DNA of 64,000 nucleotides. It comes from Changchengzhania lutea. Lineage in GTDB: Bacteria > Bacteroidota > Bacteroidia > Flavobacteriales > Flavobacteriaceae. The stretch is from contig NZ_CP039456.1 of assembly GCF_006974145.1 (NCBI RefSeq), positions 1,580,001 through 1,644,000 of the forward strand. Direction: 5' to 3'. Each line of letters opens with the position of its first letter. Position 1 is the first letter of the stretch. A program made the position numbers and the translations under genes. Below are positions 33,702 through 43,314 of this stretch, in pieces. The notes under the pieces are model-generated. The model saw nothing but the letters and a program-made list of their open reading frames with translations. It made no database searches and was not told the origin of the DNA.

Positions 33702-35201
33702 TTAGTTTAGTTTGTTATGTTTATTCTTAGGGACTATAATTGTTTGAATGGCCCTAGCATCTATTGAAAATTCTACATTTTTCTCTTGTATTGAAAGACT
33801 AATACTTTTTGGGGTCTCAGTTTCATTAAACAACACCATCGCTATGGAACCGTCTGGATTATGGGCGGCAGTTGCAAAAAGTTCATTATCTGAGCAATCT
33901 AATTTAATTACTTTGGCGCCTGGTCTTATATATTTACTAAAATGCGCCATGGTATAGTAAATAGGCGTAAAGTAAACTTCGTCTTTATCGGGATCCGCAA
34001 TTATGGGTGCTACACACCAATTTTTAAACCAATTAGGCCCTCCTTGAGTATCTAAAACCATATTCCAATCAACCCAACCGTCTACCCAATTATTAAGACA
34101 TCCTATAATGTCTCTGGCATAACGATATACTGGAACGTATTTTGGGTGCAAATGTTTTTGATCTTCAGGCGCCCAATCCCAGCCCCAATCTGTGGCCTCT
34201 TTACTCCAATACCAAGCATCATCTTTCCATTTTGGTATTTCAGAATCTACACAAGCTTCTGTTTGAATTAAATATTTGTTTGGCGCTTTATTATGCGCAT
34301 ATTGTAATTTTTCAGGATAAATCTCAAAGGTGCTATCATACCAATGCACAGCTGTGCCGTCAAAATATCTTGAAGACGCTTCATCTTTAAACATAGAATC
34401 TACCCAATCTACTAAATGTGCCCGGTTTTGATCGTATCCTAAGATTTTAACATTGCCTTTCCCATCTTCTTCAAGTTTGGGTCCCAAATAATTTTGTACA
34501 AAATCGGTCATTTCATCAGGAGAATAGTGCATACTTTCCCAATTATTGCCGTTGCCCATAGGTTCATTTTCAACGGTAAAACCCCATATGTCAATCCCTT
34601 CAGCTTTATAAGCATCAAGATATTTTGAAAAGAATAAAGCCCAAGTATCATAATACTCAAGGAGTAATTTACCACCCACCCAATGGTTGTTGTCTTTCAT
34701 CCAAGGTGCAGCAGTCCAGGGTGAAGCAAATATTTTAAACCCATCTTCAGACACCGCCATAGCGTCTTTTATCATAGGAATAAGGTCATCTCTATCTTCT
34801 TCAATTGTAAAATGCTCTAAGTTTTTATCGCCTTCAACGGGTGTATATGAATAATTTGTTAATGAAAAATCACAAGAATTCATATGTGTTCTGGTGAGTG
34901 AATACCTTGCGCCTTCTGTTGAAAAATAAGCTTTCAAGATTTTATCACGATTTGCTTTGCTTAATTTGTTTAGCAAATAGGCTGATGATTCCGTAAACGC
35001 TCCTCCAAAGCCTGTAATGGTTTGAAATGTTTCTTCTGGAATTAACTCAATACTTACTTTATTATCTGAAGTTTGAAACTCGTTAACTTTAGTAAGTTTA
35101 TTTCCATTTGCTGAAGTCTCAAAAATGGAAACCTCCAATTGTTTTTGATTACAACTTAGCATAATCCCGATTAATAAAGTGTACAAATGATGTGCTTTCA
35201 T
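33702..35201 (-). CDS. GH30 beta-glucosidase / beta-1,6-glucanase-like lipoprotein
   Basis: A 499-residue lipoprotein (lipobox IGIMLSC17) with a GH30 TIM barrel and a C-terminal beta-sandwich. Recognisable are QTITGFGGAFTESSAYLL, the acid/base E213 in GFTVENEPMG, and the nucleophile E315 in LIQTEACV. GH30 members in flavobacterial laminarin loci remove beta-1,6-linked glucose branches; subfamily GH30_1 or GH30_3 is likely but cannot be fixed by eye. The residues after Cys (NQKQ) are not acidic, which argues for a periplasmic location. It follows the GH17 gene after 104 bp and precedes the GPH gene by 6 bp. Confidence 0.9.
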   Translation of the reverse strand: MKAHHLYTLLIGIMLSCNQKQLEVSIFETSANGNKLTKVNEFQTSDNKVSIELIPEETFQTITGFGGAFTESSAYLLNKLSKANRDKILKAYFSTEGARYSLTRTHMNSCDFSLTNYSYTPVEGDKNLEHFTIEEDRDDLIPMIKDAMAVSEDGFKIFASPWTAAPWMKDNNHWVGGKLLLEYYDTWALFFSKYLDAYKAEGIDIWGFTVENEPMGNGNNWESMHYSPDEMTDFVQNYLGPKLEEDGKGNVKILGYDQNRAHLVDWVDSMFKDEASSRYFDGTAVHWYDSTFEIYPEKLQYAHNKAPNKYLIQTEACVDSEIPKWKDDAWYWSKEATDWGWDWAPEDQKHLHPKYVPVYRYARDIIGCLNNWVDGWVDWNMVLDTQGGPNWFKNWCVAPIIADPDKDEVYFTPIYYTMAHFSKYIRPGAKVIKLDCSDNELFATAAHNPDGSIAMVLFNETETPKSISLSIQEKNVEFSIDARAIQTIIVPKNKHNKLN

Positions 35202-35305
35202 ACTTCAAAAAAATTATAATTTTACTTGATCTATATTCATTTTAAAAAATCCTCATTATTACATTCGTTTCGTTAAGCTTTAATAACACTAACTTGTTTA
35301 CTCCT

Positions 35306-36592
35306 TTAATGGTGCACCACACCGTAATGAGCCGGTGGCACTAGCACATCTTTCATAAGCGCGTCTTTATCGCCACTATATGTTTTTGTAATAGGTTTTC
35401 CGTCCCGAGTTAAGCCATTAAAAACACCTTTATCTACCAAATCCCAAATGGCATATTTTGCTTCTCCTTTGAGGGTGATTAGACCAAAATGATTTTCAGA
35501 ACCCAATTGATTAGCCGCATCTTTCCATTGTTCATCAAAAGCTTCAAAATAAAAACAAGAGATTTTTTCTTTATTTGTCCACTCTCTCATAAGCTTATAG
35601 TACTGTCCAGATTTATACTCATCTGCTGCCTTGGATCCATTAGAACCATAATGTCCGTTAGAAACTGTCGCCCAACCTGTTTCACCAATATGAACCGGTT
35701 TATTTACACCTAAGCTTTTCATATAATTAGATACAGAATCGTATTGTTTTTTAACAAACTCTTTTGATCTAAGCATTGCCGATTCGATTTTTTCTGAATC
35801 GGACCATTCATATTCATTTTCTGGTACGATCCAAAACGCTGGATTATAATGCGAGTTATGCATCGGGTAGGAATGCATAGAAATATAATCTACCGCTTTA
35901 ATCAGATTTTCTAATTCGGGTGTGCGATAGCTTAGATCTCCACCTCCCCAAGATGAAAAATCATCAGAACTGGTAATCCATAAATCTTTCGAGAGCTCTC
36001 CAGATTTTTTTAAATCCTGTAAATGATTCACCCACTTAAGAATCACATTTGGGCGCACAAAATAACTGGTTGCCCAACGCACCATGGCTTCATTACCAAC
36101 TGCAATTACTTTAACAATATCTGGATATGCCTTTGCCAATGCAACTGCTCTGTCTATTTCACCTGCATTTTGTTCACTTTCCACTTCATGATTTGGTTCT
36201 AAACCTGTCCATGCATTTTGACAATCTATCCAGGCGCCGAGCATGACATACATTTCGAAAGATGGATCTTCTTTTTTTAATGCGGATATAGCCTTTAATA
36301 AATTTGGAGCATGCTGTAATTGTACGTTATAAGTTCTTAAAATTTTAATGCCCATCGCAGATAAAATTTTCATGTCCTCCTTTAATTGTGGAATGGTAGG
36401 TTGACTGTCTCTTGATATCTGCCTGTATCCTCCATAAGAAATGGCTAAGTAATCTGGATTACCTAATATTTCTGCTGCTGTAATATGTTTTTCTTTAATC
36501 ACGTGTTTTTCTTCTTTTTTTGGCTTGTTTTGACAACCAATCATAAAAATTAAAATTGGTAGTATTAATAGTTTTTTTAGATTGGTTCTCAT
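35306..36592 (-). CDS. GH17 glucan endo-1,3-beta-glucosidase lipoprotein
   Basis: A 428-residue lipoprotein (lipobox FMIGC20) with a GH17 barrel: GYRQISRDSQPTIPQLKEDM at the start, acid/base E168 in VIAVGNEAM, nucleophile E304 in VHIGETGWA. The Cys is followed by QNKPKKEEKH, so no clear surface-export signal. GH17 enzymes cleave beta-1,3-glucan internally, and those of laminarin PULs act on debranched chains. It lies 17 bp after the GH3 gene. Confidence 0.92.
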   Translation of the reverse strand: MRTNLKKLLILPILIFMIGCQNKPKKEEKHVIKEKHITAAEILGNPDYLAISYGGYRQISRDSQPTIPQLKEDMKILSAMGIKILRTYNVQLQHAPNLLKAISALKKEDPSFEMYVMLGAWIDCQNAWTGLEPNHEVESEQNAGEIDRAVALAKAYPDIVKVIAVGNEAMVRWATSYFVRPNVILKWVNHLQDLKKSGELSKDLWITSSDDFSSWGGGDLSYRTPELENLIKAVDYISMHSYPMHNSHYNPAFWIVPENEYEWSDSEKIESAMLRSKEFVKKQYDSVSNYMKSLGVNKPVHIGETGWATVSNGHYGSNGSKAADEYKSGQYYKLMREWTNKEKISCFYFEAFDEQWKDAANQLGSENHFGLITLKGEAKYAIWDLVDKGVFNGLTRDGKPITKTYSGDKDALMKDVLVPPAHYGVVHH

Positions 36593-36609
36593 GTTATTGT
36601 TATTTAAAT

Positions 36610-38433
36610 TTAATACTTAAGTCCATACCCGAATTCGTATAAGGGTGTTATTGATTTATCCCAAAAATTTGGACCATATTTTCCTTTAAAATCTTCTTCA
36701 TGTTTTGGCCATGAATGTGGCAATTTCCCTTTAAAATTATAGTCTCCAAACAACACTTCCGCTAAACCGTCGCCTTCCGATCCTGGTAACCATGCTGCTA
36801 CAAAAGCATCAGATTTTTTAATTTGATCGGTAACGACCAAAGGCCTTCCTGAAATTAGAACGACAATGGTTTTAACACCCAAATCTGAATATGTTTTTAT
36901 ATAATTTTGATGTGATTCGGCTAAGGTGAGTTGGTATCTATTCATTTCACCTCCAATATCCCCAAAAAATTCAGCATAAGGCGTTTCGCCCACAACAATA
37001 ATAGCAACCTCAGCATCGCTATGGTTTCCAGTGGCATCGGCATCATATATCACTGTGCCCTTTGCCGCATTTTGAATACCTTCTAAAATGGTTGTTGCTC
37101 CTTTATAATGCTCTCTAACGCCTTGCCATTTTATTGTCCATCCTCCAGATTGTAATCCAGAATTGTTTGCATGTTCACCAACTACTACTATTTTTTTTGT
37201 TTGCTTATCAATTGGCAATGCTTTATTCCCATTTTTAAGCAAAACGAGAGATTCTCTCACAATTTGTCTAGCTTTATCCCTATGAGCAGAACTTCCTATT
37301 TTTGAAATTAACGTGGAATCTGGAAAAGGATTTTTAAATAATCCCAATCTATATTTCTGACGTAAAATTCTTTTTACAGCATCATTAACCCTGTCCATGG
37401 ATACAGAATCGTATTCAATTCCTCGCTTTAGACCTTCCTGGAATTCATACAAATCACCATCAACCGCCATGGCCATATCAACCCCTGCATTAATGATCTT
37501 ATTTCTTCCAAATTTTGTGTAACCTTTCCAATCTGTAATCACAATACCATCAAATCCCATACTTGTTTTTAAGGTATCTGTAATTAGTGTTTTGTGAGCA
37601 TGCATGTCTATATCAGACATGGTATTAAATGACACCATAACGGCGCCAATACCTGCTTTAACAGCGACGCGGTAGGGTGGTAGTAGGCGTTCGTTAACCT
37701 CTCGTAAACTAAGTGTTGTATTTCCGCCTTCAATTCCAAAATCGGTAGCACCATCACCCACATAATGTTTTGCGGTTGCCATAACCGTATTGGTTTGAGA
37801 CAAGTCGCCTTGGTGTCCTTTTACAGATGCTCTTGTTAATTGCGACACCAGTTCAGTATCCTCTGAAAACGCCTCGTAAACACGTCCCCATTTTTCATTA
37901 TAGGGTATTGCCAAACATGGTGAAAACACCCAGTTAAAGCCTGTTGCTTGAGCTTCAATGGCTGTAATGGCTGCAGCTTCTTCAACTAGTGTGGCGCTTC
38001 TAGTAGCGCCCATGCCAATATTATGCGGAAATATAGTGGCACCTTCAAAGGAGTTTTGTCCATGCACAGCATCGACTCCAATTAACAGCGGGATTCCTAA
38101 CCTGGTAGACAGTGCCATTTTTTGTAAAGCCGTAAATTTTGCCTGCCAACCCATCGCATCTTCCCCAGGATTTGGACCCATAGTATGAATAATAGATCCA
38201 ATATATTTAGCAGGAATTTCTTGTTCGGCTAAACTATCAAAATGTCTAATTTGTGACATTTGACCTATTTTTTCGTCCAATGTCATTAAAGCTAAAAGAG
38301 AATCTACCTTTTGCTCTATTACACTATTGGGGTCAACTTCTTTTGGTGAAGATTCTTTACATGAATTAAGAGCATACAAGCACAATCCTGCCAAAACAAG
38401 TTTTAAACTCATGTATGTATACCTATTATTCAT
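36610..38433 (-). CDS. GH3 beta-glucosidase lipoprotein
   Basis: A protein of about 607 residues with a lipoprotein signal (LVLAGLCLYALNSC) and the two GH3 domains. Seen are GVDAVHGQNSF, AKHYVGDGATDFGIEGG (the KHY substrate site) and the nucleophile D301 in GIVITDWKGYTKFG. The second alpha/beta domain carries ESLVLLKNG and LPGSEGDGLAEVLFG. It releases glucose from the non-reducing end of beta-1,3- or 1,6-gluco-oligosaccharides. The frame opens at a TTG (38442), but ATGs at 38433 or 38412 are better; I chose 38433, 9 bp after the GH149-like gene. The Cys is followed by KESSPKE, suggesting the periplasm. Confidence 0.93.
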   Translation of the reverse strand: MNNRYTYMSLKLVLAGLCLYALNSCKESSPKEVDPNSVIEQKVDSLLALMTLDEKIGQMSQIRHFDSLAEQEIPAKYIGSIIHTMGPNPGEDAMGWQAKFTALQKMALSTRLGIPLLIGVDAVHGQNSFEGATIFPHNIGMGATRSATLVEEAAAITAIEAQATGFNWVFSPCLAIPYNEKWGRVYEAFSEDTELVSQLTRASVKGHQGDLSQTNTVMATAKHYVGDGATDFGIEGGNTTLSLREVNERLLPPYRVAVKAGIGAVMVSFNTMSDIDMHAHKTLITDTLKTSMGFDGIVITDWKGYTKFGRNKIINAGVDMAMAVDGDLYEFQEGLKRGIEYDSVSMDRVNDAVKRILRQKYRLGLFKNPFPDSTLISKIGSSAHRDKARQIVRESLVLLKNGNKALPIDKQTKKIVVVGEHANNSGLQSGGWTIKWQGVREHYKGATTILEGIQNAAKGTVIYDADATGNHSDAEVAIIVVGETPYAEFFGDIGGEMNRYQLTLAESHQNYIKTYSDLGVKTIVVLISGRPLVVTDQIKKSDAFVAAWLPGSEGDGLAEVLFGDYNFKGKLPHSWPKHEEDFKGKYGPNFWDKSITPLYEFGYGLKY

Positions 38434-38442
38434 GTTACACAA

Positions 38443-41400
38443 TTATTTTACTACTGAAACAATTATTTGACCAATCTCTCCCGTTCTTTCGAACACTTTT
38501 TTACTTGTTTGAGCATCTAATTCTAAAGTATTAAGATCTAAATCCATACTCTGATTGAATGCCACTTTTAAACTTTCTGTTTCAGATAATTTATAAATAA
38601 TTGGGATTTGACAATAGGTAAAACACAATGAATTTTTTTCTAATTCAATTGTCTTAAAGGTTTTATAAACATCAAAATATTCAAAGGTTTTAGGCGTTTT
38701 CAAAAACTCATTTCTTCTTAATAACCGTGGATTAAATAATAATTTACCATCCACAACATACACGCCTAATTCTCCAAATCGGCTTAAAATATCTTCTTTC
38801 ACTTGACCAGTCATGCCTGGTTGTTGTGCCCCTTTAGTCGCTGGTGTATGCGAATACGGATCTGTAGGAACGGCACCGTATAGTTCTGGTGATTTATGAA
38901 CCCCAATACCTTCATTGATTTCATAATAGTGATCCAACAATTTACCAATAGTCACTTCGTCTTCGTTACGCTCTATGGCAAGCAAACAGGTCTCCTGTAC
39001 ACTGAGTAATAGTTTAGATACCATGTGCCAGTAAATAGATCCCAAACCTTCATAACCAAAGAAGGTTCCCGATCGGCCTGTAAAAGCTTTATGATCAAAA
39101 ATGTCTTCAAAAATATCCAATACTAATTTTGAATCTTGGTCAATAAGTGCTTCATACCTTTCAGTTGGTAGTGCTGATAAGGCTTTCTTTAAACTCGCAG
39201 CATTGTTAAATGCACCATTAAAATGATAATTGCCTTGTATGTCTTTTTCAATAATTTGTTTGTTGTCGTCTTTTACAAGTTGTTTTAACAAAGCCGAAGC
39301 CTCCACTTTTTCTGGAGCAATATTATTCTTTACATCAAATCTTGGTAGTTCTTTATTTGGATACAGAATATAACTGTATTGATCTGGTCTAAATAAAGCA
39401 CTGCTTTTTAATGCATTCAGTACTTCTAAAGACTCTTCTCCATTGATATACCCAGAACTTAATACGGCTACTTGCCCTTCTAACATTTCTGGCAAGTATG
39501 AGATCGATACTTCTGAATCGTTGTCAATGGTCATTAAATTATAGGCATGGAACAAGTTGTCTTCCCGTTTGTTTGCATCTATACTATGATCTAAGTATTT
39601 TTTAGAGTTTTCTAAAAATTGGAGTAAATCACTTTTGGTAATAATGGCTTTATCACTTGAGAAATCATTTTCGTAAATTGTGTTCCTAAAGTCACTACCT
39701 GCATTGCCAAGTGCATCTAATACGGTCTTTCTATCTTTATTGGAAACCTTTCCAGTAAGTATGTAAAGGTTTTCGTTAAATGTAATTTGTACTTTATCAA
39801 AGAACTCAACAAGCTCGATGGAAATTTCATTCTGTTCGTATGGCATGTTTTCAACCACACCTTCCATAAAGTTTAAGAAACGTCTTAGGTAATAAAGCGT
39901 TACCATAGACACACCATTTCCTACTAATGCATTATTGGCATCATTCCATTCTGGTCGTTGTGTATTCATCCAAATACCACCTTCTGGGATGAAGTTTGAT
40001 AGTTTAGCCAATACGGTTGCCAATAACTTCTCAATAAGATTCACCTTATAAATGAAGAAGGTTTTATCTCTTAATATAGCGCCATCTGCACCCAACTCCA
40101 ATCGTTTTTGGTCAATTTTTTTATCTAATTCATGATCAAACTCAATCGTGTCTTTCGGATTGTCTAATATATCCGCATAACTTTTTATTCTGTAAGGCAC
40201 ATTGGCATACACAAAAATGTCTTGCTCAAAATATGACGCTAATTTGTTTGGATAATGGTTTTCTATAAACTCTAAAAACTTAAGTAAATATATTATTTGG
40301 TGATCGCCCCAATACCCAATATACGACCATGGATCGTCTGCTTCTATTTTTTCCCAATCGAAACCATCTTTAGTGACGCGGTATGGATTATAGCCGTCAA
40401 ACGTAGTTGCGTTTAAGAATTTATGGATCATACTTTCAATAAACTCAGGATAGGAGTGTGCCAAGGCTTCCCAATTTTGGAAAATATCTCTCCAGTTCCC
40501 TTCGTAATCCAATATTTTAGAGCCGTCAATTTCGCTTGTGGTATTGATTGAAAACCTATTCCAAGGTCTACTTGGGTCGCCATGCCTTCTACTAAATTTA
40601 AGTGGCATGTATTCCATAGCAAGTCTTTTGAAATTTTTATCTTCATCTTGCTTTGCTAATCCCTTTAAATGATTAAGCGTAAACTTTTCTGGTAGGTTAT
40701 CAAGTAGGACTTCTTTTTTCTTAAATACTTTTTTATTGGCACTTTCTAAATACTTAACAAAATCCCATTTTTCAATTTGATAGCCGTCATCAAAAATACC
40801 ACCGCGCATAATATTAAAAAGCGTATTTGCAAAATGGCGTGTATTTCTTAGTTTATCGGCAGTTAATTGTAAACCATCCGAAGCGGCATTTAGCTCTAGT
40901 AATTTTTTAGACCCCAATTCGATATCATCTTGTATTAGATTAACAAGATTTTCGTCATTTTTAATTAATTCCGCTATTTCTGATATGTCACTCATTGTTT
41001 GGTTAACATCTGCGACCAGCATCCAATTTTGTTCAGATTTAGGTTCTAACGAAACATCTGCACAAATAAAATAAGCGCCTTTTTCAGCCTTAACATCTAC
41101 TTCTTGGGTTATATTTTGGCCTTTTCTAAACTTGTCCAGTTGTAAAGACGACACTACATACTTTGCCTCTTTTATTCTTGTAGACCAAGCAATCGTTGCT
41201 TTTAAAGCTTCACTAGGTTCTGCTTTATCAACAATCATGGAACTTAGTGCGTAGGTTCCTATCCCTGTATTTTCATCCAATTCACATTTCTTATAGGCAT
41301 CCCCTAGATTACTTCGCTTTGCCTGTAAATCTTCTGAAATGCCATAGGGAAGTATATTTTGAATCCCATCTAATACCGTGAGTTCAACGTTTTTATTAGT

Positions 41401-41904
41401 GTTATTTTCTAAAGTAGACTTCCTTATAAAGCCAAAACGATCACTTGAATTCCAATGGTATCTAAAAGTCAAGCCTAAGTCTTCGTTTATTTCTTCAAAG
41501 ACCACTTTATTCCCTAAGCCATTCTTGTATAAATTTCTTTCAATTTTATAGACTCCTGCATATCTATCAGATAGCGGTTCCCATAAATAGGCTTTACTTT
41601 TAGCATGTACTCGAATGATTGTTTTACTCCCTGTAAGGTCTGCAGATTCAGTAATCTTATCATCTGTATAATATGGAAAAAGTGAAGATTCACTATCTTT
41701 TCTTCCTGCAGATAATCCGCCATTACTCGAAATAAACATCCAATGGTTAGAATCACTCACAATGCTCATGAAAAAGGGTCTCATGGCATCTGAATTGGAA
41801 ATTTTATAGTAATCTTCGTTATCGAAATTGACAAGTTTGCCTGTAGCTTCCTTTGATTCAAAAGAGGCTTCTTTATTGCCTATATAAATTTTACTCTGTT
41901 TCAT
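38443..41904 (-). CDS. GH149-like beta-1,3-glucan phosphorylase
   Basis: A 1153-residue soluble protein without signal peptide, hence cytoplasmic. An N-terminal beta-sandwich (about 1-300) is followed by a helical region leading to an (alpha/alpha)6-type barrel (about 430-960) and a C-terminal beta part. This is the build of the GH94/GH149/GH161 disaccharide and oligosaccharide phosphorylases. PEWNDANNALVGNG (651-664) corresponds to the WND acid motif of these families; D655 is the candidate general acid. Length and context favour GH149, which converts beta-1,3-gluco-oligosaccharides and phosphate to glucose 1-phosphate and so saves ATP. GH161 or an unclassified relative is possible. It lies 71 bp after the GH158-like gene. 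Confidence 0.75.
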   Translation of the reverse strand: MKQSKIYIGNKEASFESKEATGKLVNFDNEDYYKISNSDAMRPFFMSIVSDSNHWMFISSNGGLSAGRKDSESSLFPYYTDDKITESADLTGSKTIIRVHAKSKAYLWEPLSDRYAGVYKIERNLYKNGLGNKVVFEEINEDLGLTFRYHWNSSDRFGFIRKSTLENNTNKNVELTVLDGIQNILPYGISEDLQAKRSNLGDAYKKCELDENTGIGTYALSSMIVDKAEPSEALKATIAWSTRIKEAKYVVSSLQLDKFRKGQNITQEVDVKAEKGAYFICADVSLEPKSEQNWMLVADVNQTMSDISEIAELIKNDENLVNLIQDDIELGSKKLLELNAASDGLQLTADKLRNTRHFANTLFNIMRGGIFDDGYQIEKWDFVKYLESANKKVFKKKEVLLDNLPEKFTLNHLKGLAKQDEDKNFKRLAMEYMPLKFSRRHGDPSRPWNRFSINTTSEIDGSKILDYEGNWRDIFQNWEALAHSYPEFIESMIHKFLNATTFDGYNPYRVTKDGFDWEKIEADDPWSYIGYWGDHQIIYLLKFLEFIENHYPNKLASYFEQDIFVYANVPYRIKSYADILDNPKDTIEFDHELDKKIDQKRLELGADGAILRDKTFFIYKVNLIEKLLATVLAKLSNFIPEGGIWMNTQRPEWNDANNALVGNGVSMVTLYYLRRFLNFMEGVVENMPYEQNEISIELVEFFDKVQITFNENLYILTGKVSNKDRKTVLDALGNAGSDFRNTIYENDFSSDKAIITKSDLLQFLENSKKYLDHSIDANKREDNLFHAYNLMTIDNDSEVSISYLPEMLEGQVAVLSSGYINGEESLEVLNALKSSALFRPDQYSYILYPNKELPRFDVKNNIAPEKVEASALLKQLVKDDNKQIIEKDIQGNYHFNGAFNNAASLKKALSALPTERYEALIDQDSKLVLDIFEDIFDHKAFTGRSGTFFGYEGLGSIYWHMVSKLLLSVQETCLLAIERNEDEVTIGKLLDHYYEINEGIGVHKSPELYGAVPTDPYSHTPATKGAQQPGMTGQVKEDILSRFGELGVYVVDGKLLFNPRLLRRNEFLKTPKTFEYFDVYKTFKTIELEKNSLCFTYCQIPIIYKLSETESLKVAFNQSMDLDLNTLELDAQTSKKVFERTGEIGQIIVSVVK

Positions 41905-41975
41905 TAATTAATAATTTTACATTTAGGTCCAACATAAACCTCCTATAATTTTTTTTGAGATTGGATTGTTATTTT

Positions 41976-43304
41976 TTATTCAACTTTAAATGGGATATTT
42001 GCAGTTGCCGCATGATTATATCCATCATCTGCAAACACAAATAAACGATACTGTCCTTTTTCTGGTACTATAAATTTTAATTCTCCGTTATTATTATTTA
42101 TTATTTTAATGTCTACATTTTCCGGTCGCATTTCCAAGTCTCCACCATCCTTTAAATCTGTGCTTTCATGTAAAATCTCCCATGAATACGAAATACTGTC
42201 TTTTTCAAAATCTCTAATTTTAACAAATGCTGACATTTCTTTTTCAGAATCAATTATAACATCTTCATAAGCTGTTTTGTTATTTAGGGTAAAAGATTCT
42301 ATTTGTGGCGTTCTGTTTTCTGGCCATTGCTTAGTCCATATATAATGCATCACATCTACAGATTCTGTTTCTTTACCATCCTCTATAAATACACCATACC
42401 AAGTAGGTGTTCGCTCTTGTTTTTGTCCCCATAAAAACACATAAGATCCTAAACACTGTGCCGTATCGGACGCTATAGCAATTTGATATCGTTTTAAGTA
42501 GTTAGCGGCTTTTAATGTGCTGTTTTCTTCAATAGGCGCATTCCATGATGTTTTTGGAACTTCCCAATGTCCTGTCGCTCCCCATTCTGTAACCATATAG
42601 GGACCGGTCCATCCAAATTGCTTTATCTCTTTTGGCAACCTTTCTATTGCACCGTACAACTGGATCGATAAAATATCGACATCTGGACAGCGTTCTTTAA
42701 TAAGATTAATTTCCTTTTGAGATATTCCAGCGAGGGTAGTCGTGGTTAAATGATTTGGGTCTATGTCATGAATCATTTTTGAAATATCGTTGACCGCATC
42801 CCAGACTTTAGGGTTTGTAGCTCTTAAATTTAATTCATTCCCAATAGCCCAAATTAACAAAGCTGGATGGTCCTTGAATTCCAAGACTTCTTTTCTTATG
42901 CGCTCTTTTTGATTTTTTACTGCTGCTTCATCATTATAATCAAAACCATGGCGTTCTCTAGCCACTTCAATTCCCATGGTTACCATTAAACCATTTTTAT
43001 GAGCGGCGTCTAAAACTTCTTTTCCACTTTGTTTGCCATTATCCGTGCGCCATGTTCGAAATGAATTTCCGTTATGTTTAGCTAAGGCAGCAATATTTCC
43101 AAACTCACAGCCTGCGCCGTTTATATAAAAAGGTTCGTTATTAACTAATAACTGGTACTTTCCATCAGTGTTATTTAAAGTTACTTTAGCCGCTTTTTTT
43201 TCTAATGTATTCAACTCTAATTTTGTTATATTTTGTTCAGATTTATCATTTTTACAACCCATAACAATTATGAAGCAAAGACCTAGTGTAAAAATATTTT
43301 TCAT
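41976..43304 (-). CDS. TIM-barrel glycosidase lipoprotein, GH158-like (endo-beta-1,3-glucanase candidate)
   Basis: A 442-residue lipoprotein (lipobox CFIIVMGC17) with a clan-A TIM barrel (about 45-330) and an Ig-like C-terminal domain (about 345-442). The acid/base is E157 in WAIGNELNL and the nucleophile E240 in YMVTEWGATGHW. The opening YQLLVNNEPFYINGAG is like the GH2/GH5/GH158 barrel start. A barrel plus one Ig-like domain is the layout described for GH158 endo-beta-1,3-glucanases, but the family call is by architecture, not search. The Cys is followed by KNDKSEQ, a weak acidic signal at best. It lies 10 bp after the sugar porter. Confidence 0.65.
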   Translation of the reverse strand: MKNIFTLGLCFIIVMGCKNDKSEQNITKLELNTLEKKAAKVTLNNTDGKYQLLVNNEPFYINGAGCEFGNIAALAKHNGNSFRTWRTDNGKQSGKEVLDAAHKNGLMVTMGIEVARERHGFDYNDEAAVKNQKERIRKEVLEFKDHPALLIWAIGNELNLRATNPKVWDAVNDISKMIHDIDPNHLTTTTLAGISQKEINLIKERCPDVDILSIQLYGAIERLPKEIKQFGWTGPYMVTEWGATGHWEVPKTSWNAPIEENSTLKAANYLKRYQIAIASDTAQCLGSYVFLWGQKQERTPTWYGVFIEDGKETESVDVMHYIWTKQWPENRTPQIESFTLNNKTAYEDVIIDSEKEMSAFVKIRDFEKDSISYSWEILHESTDLKDGGDLEMRPENVDIKIINNNNGELKFIVPEKGQYRLFVFADDGYNHAATANIPFKVE

Positions 43305-43314
43305 CTGACTTGTA

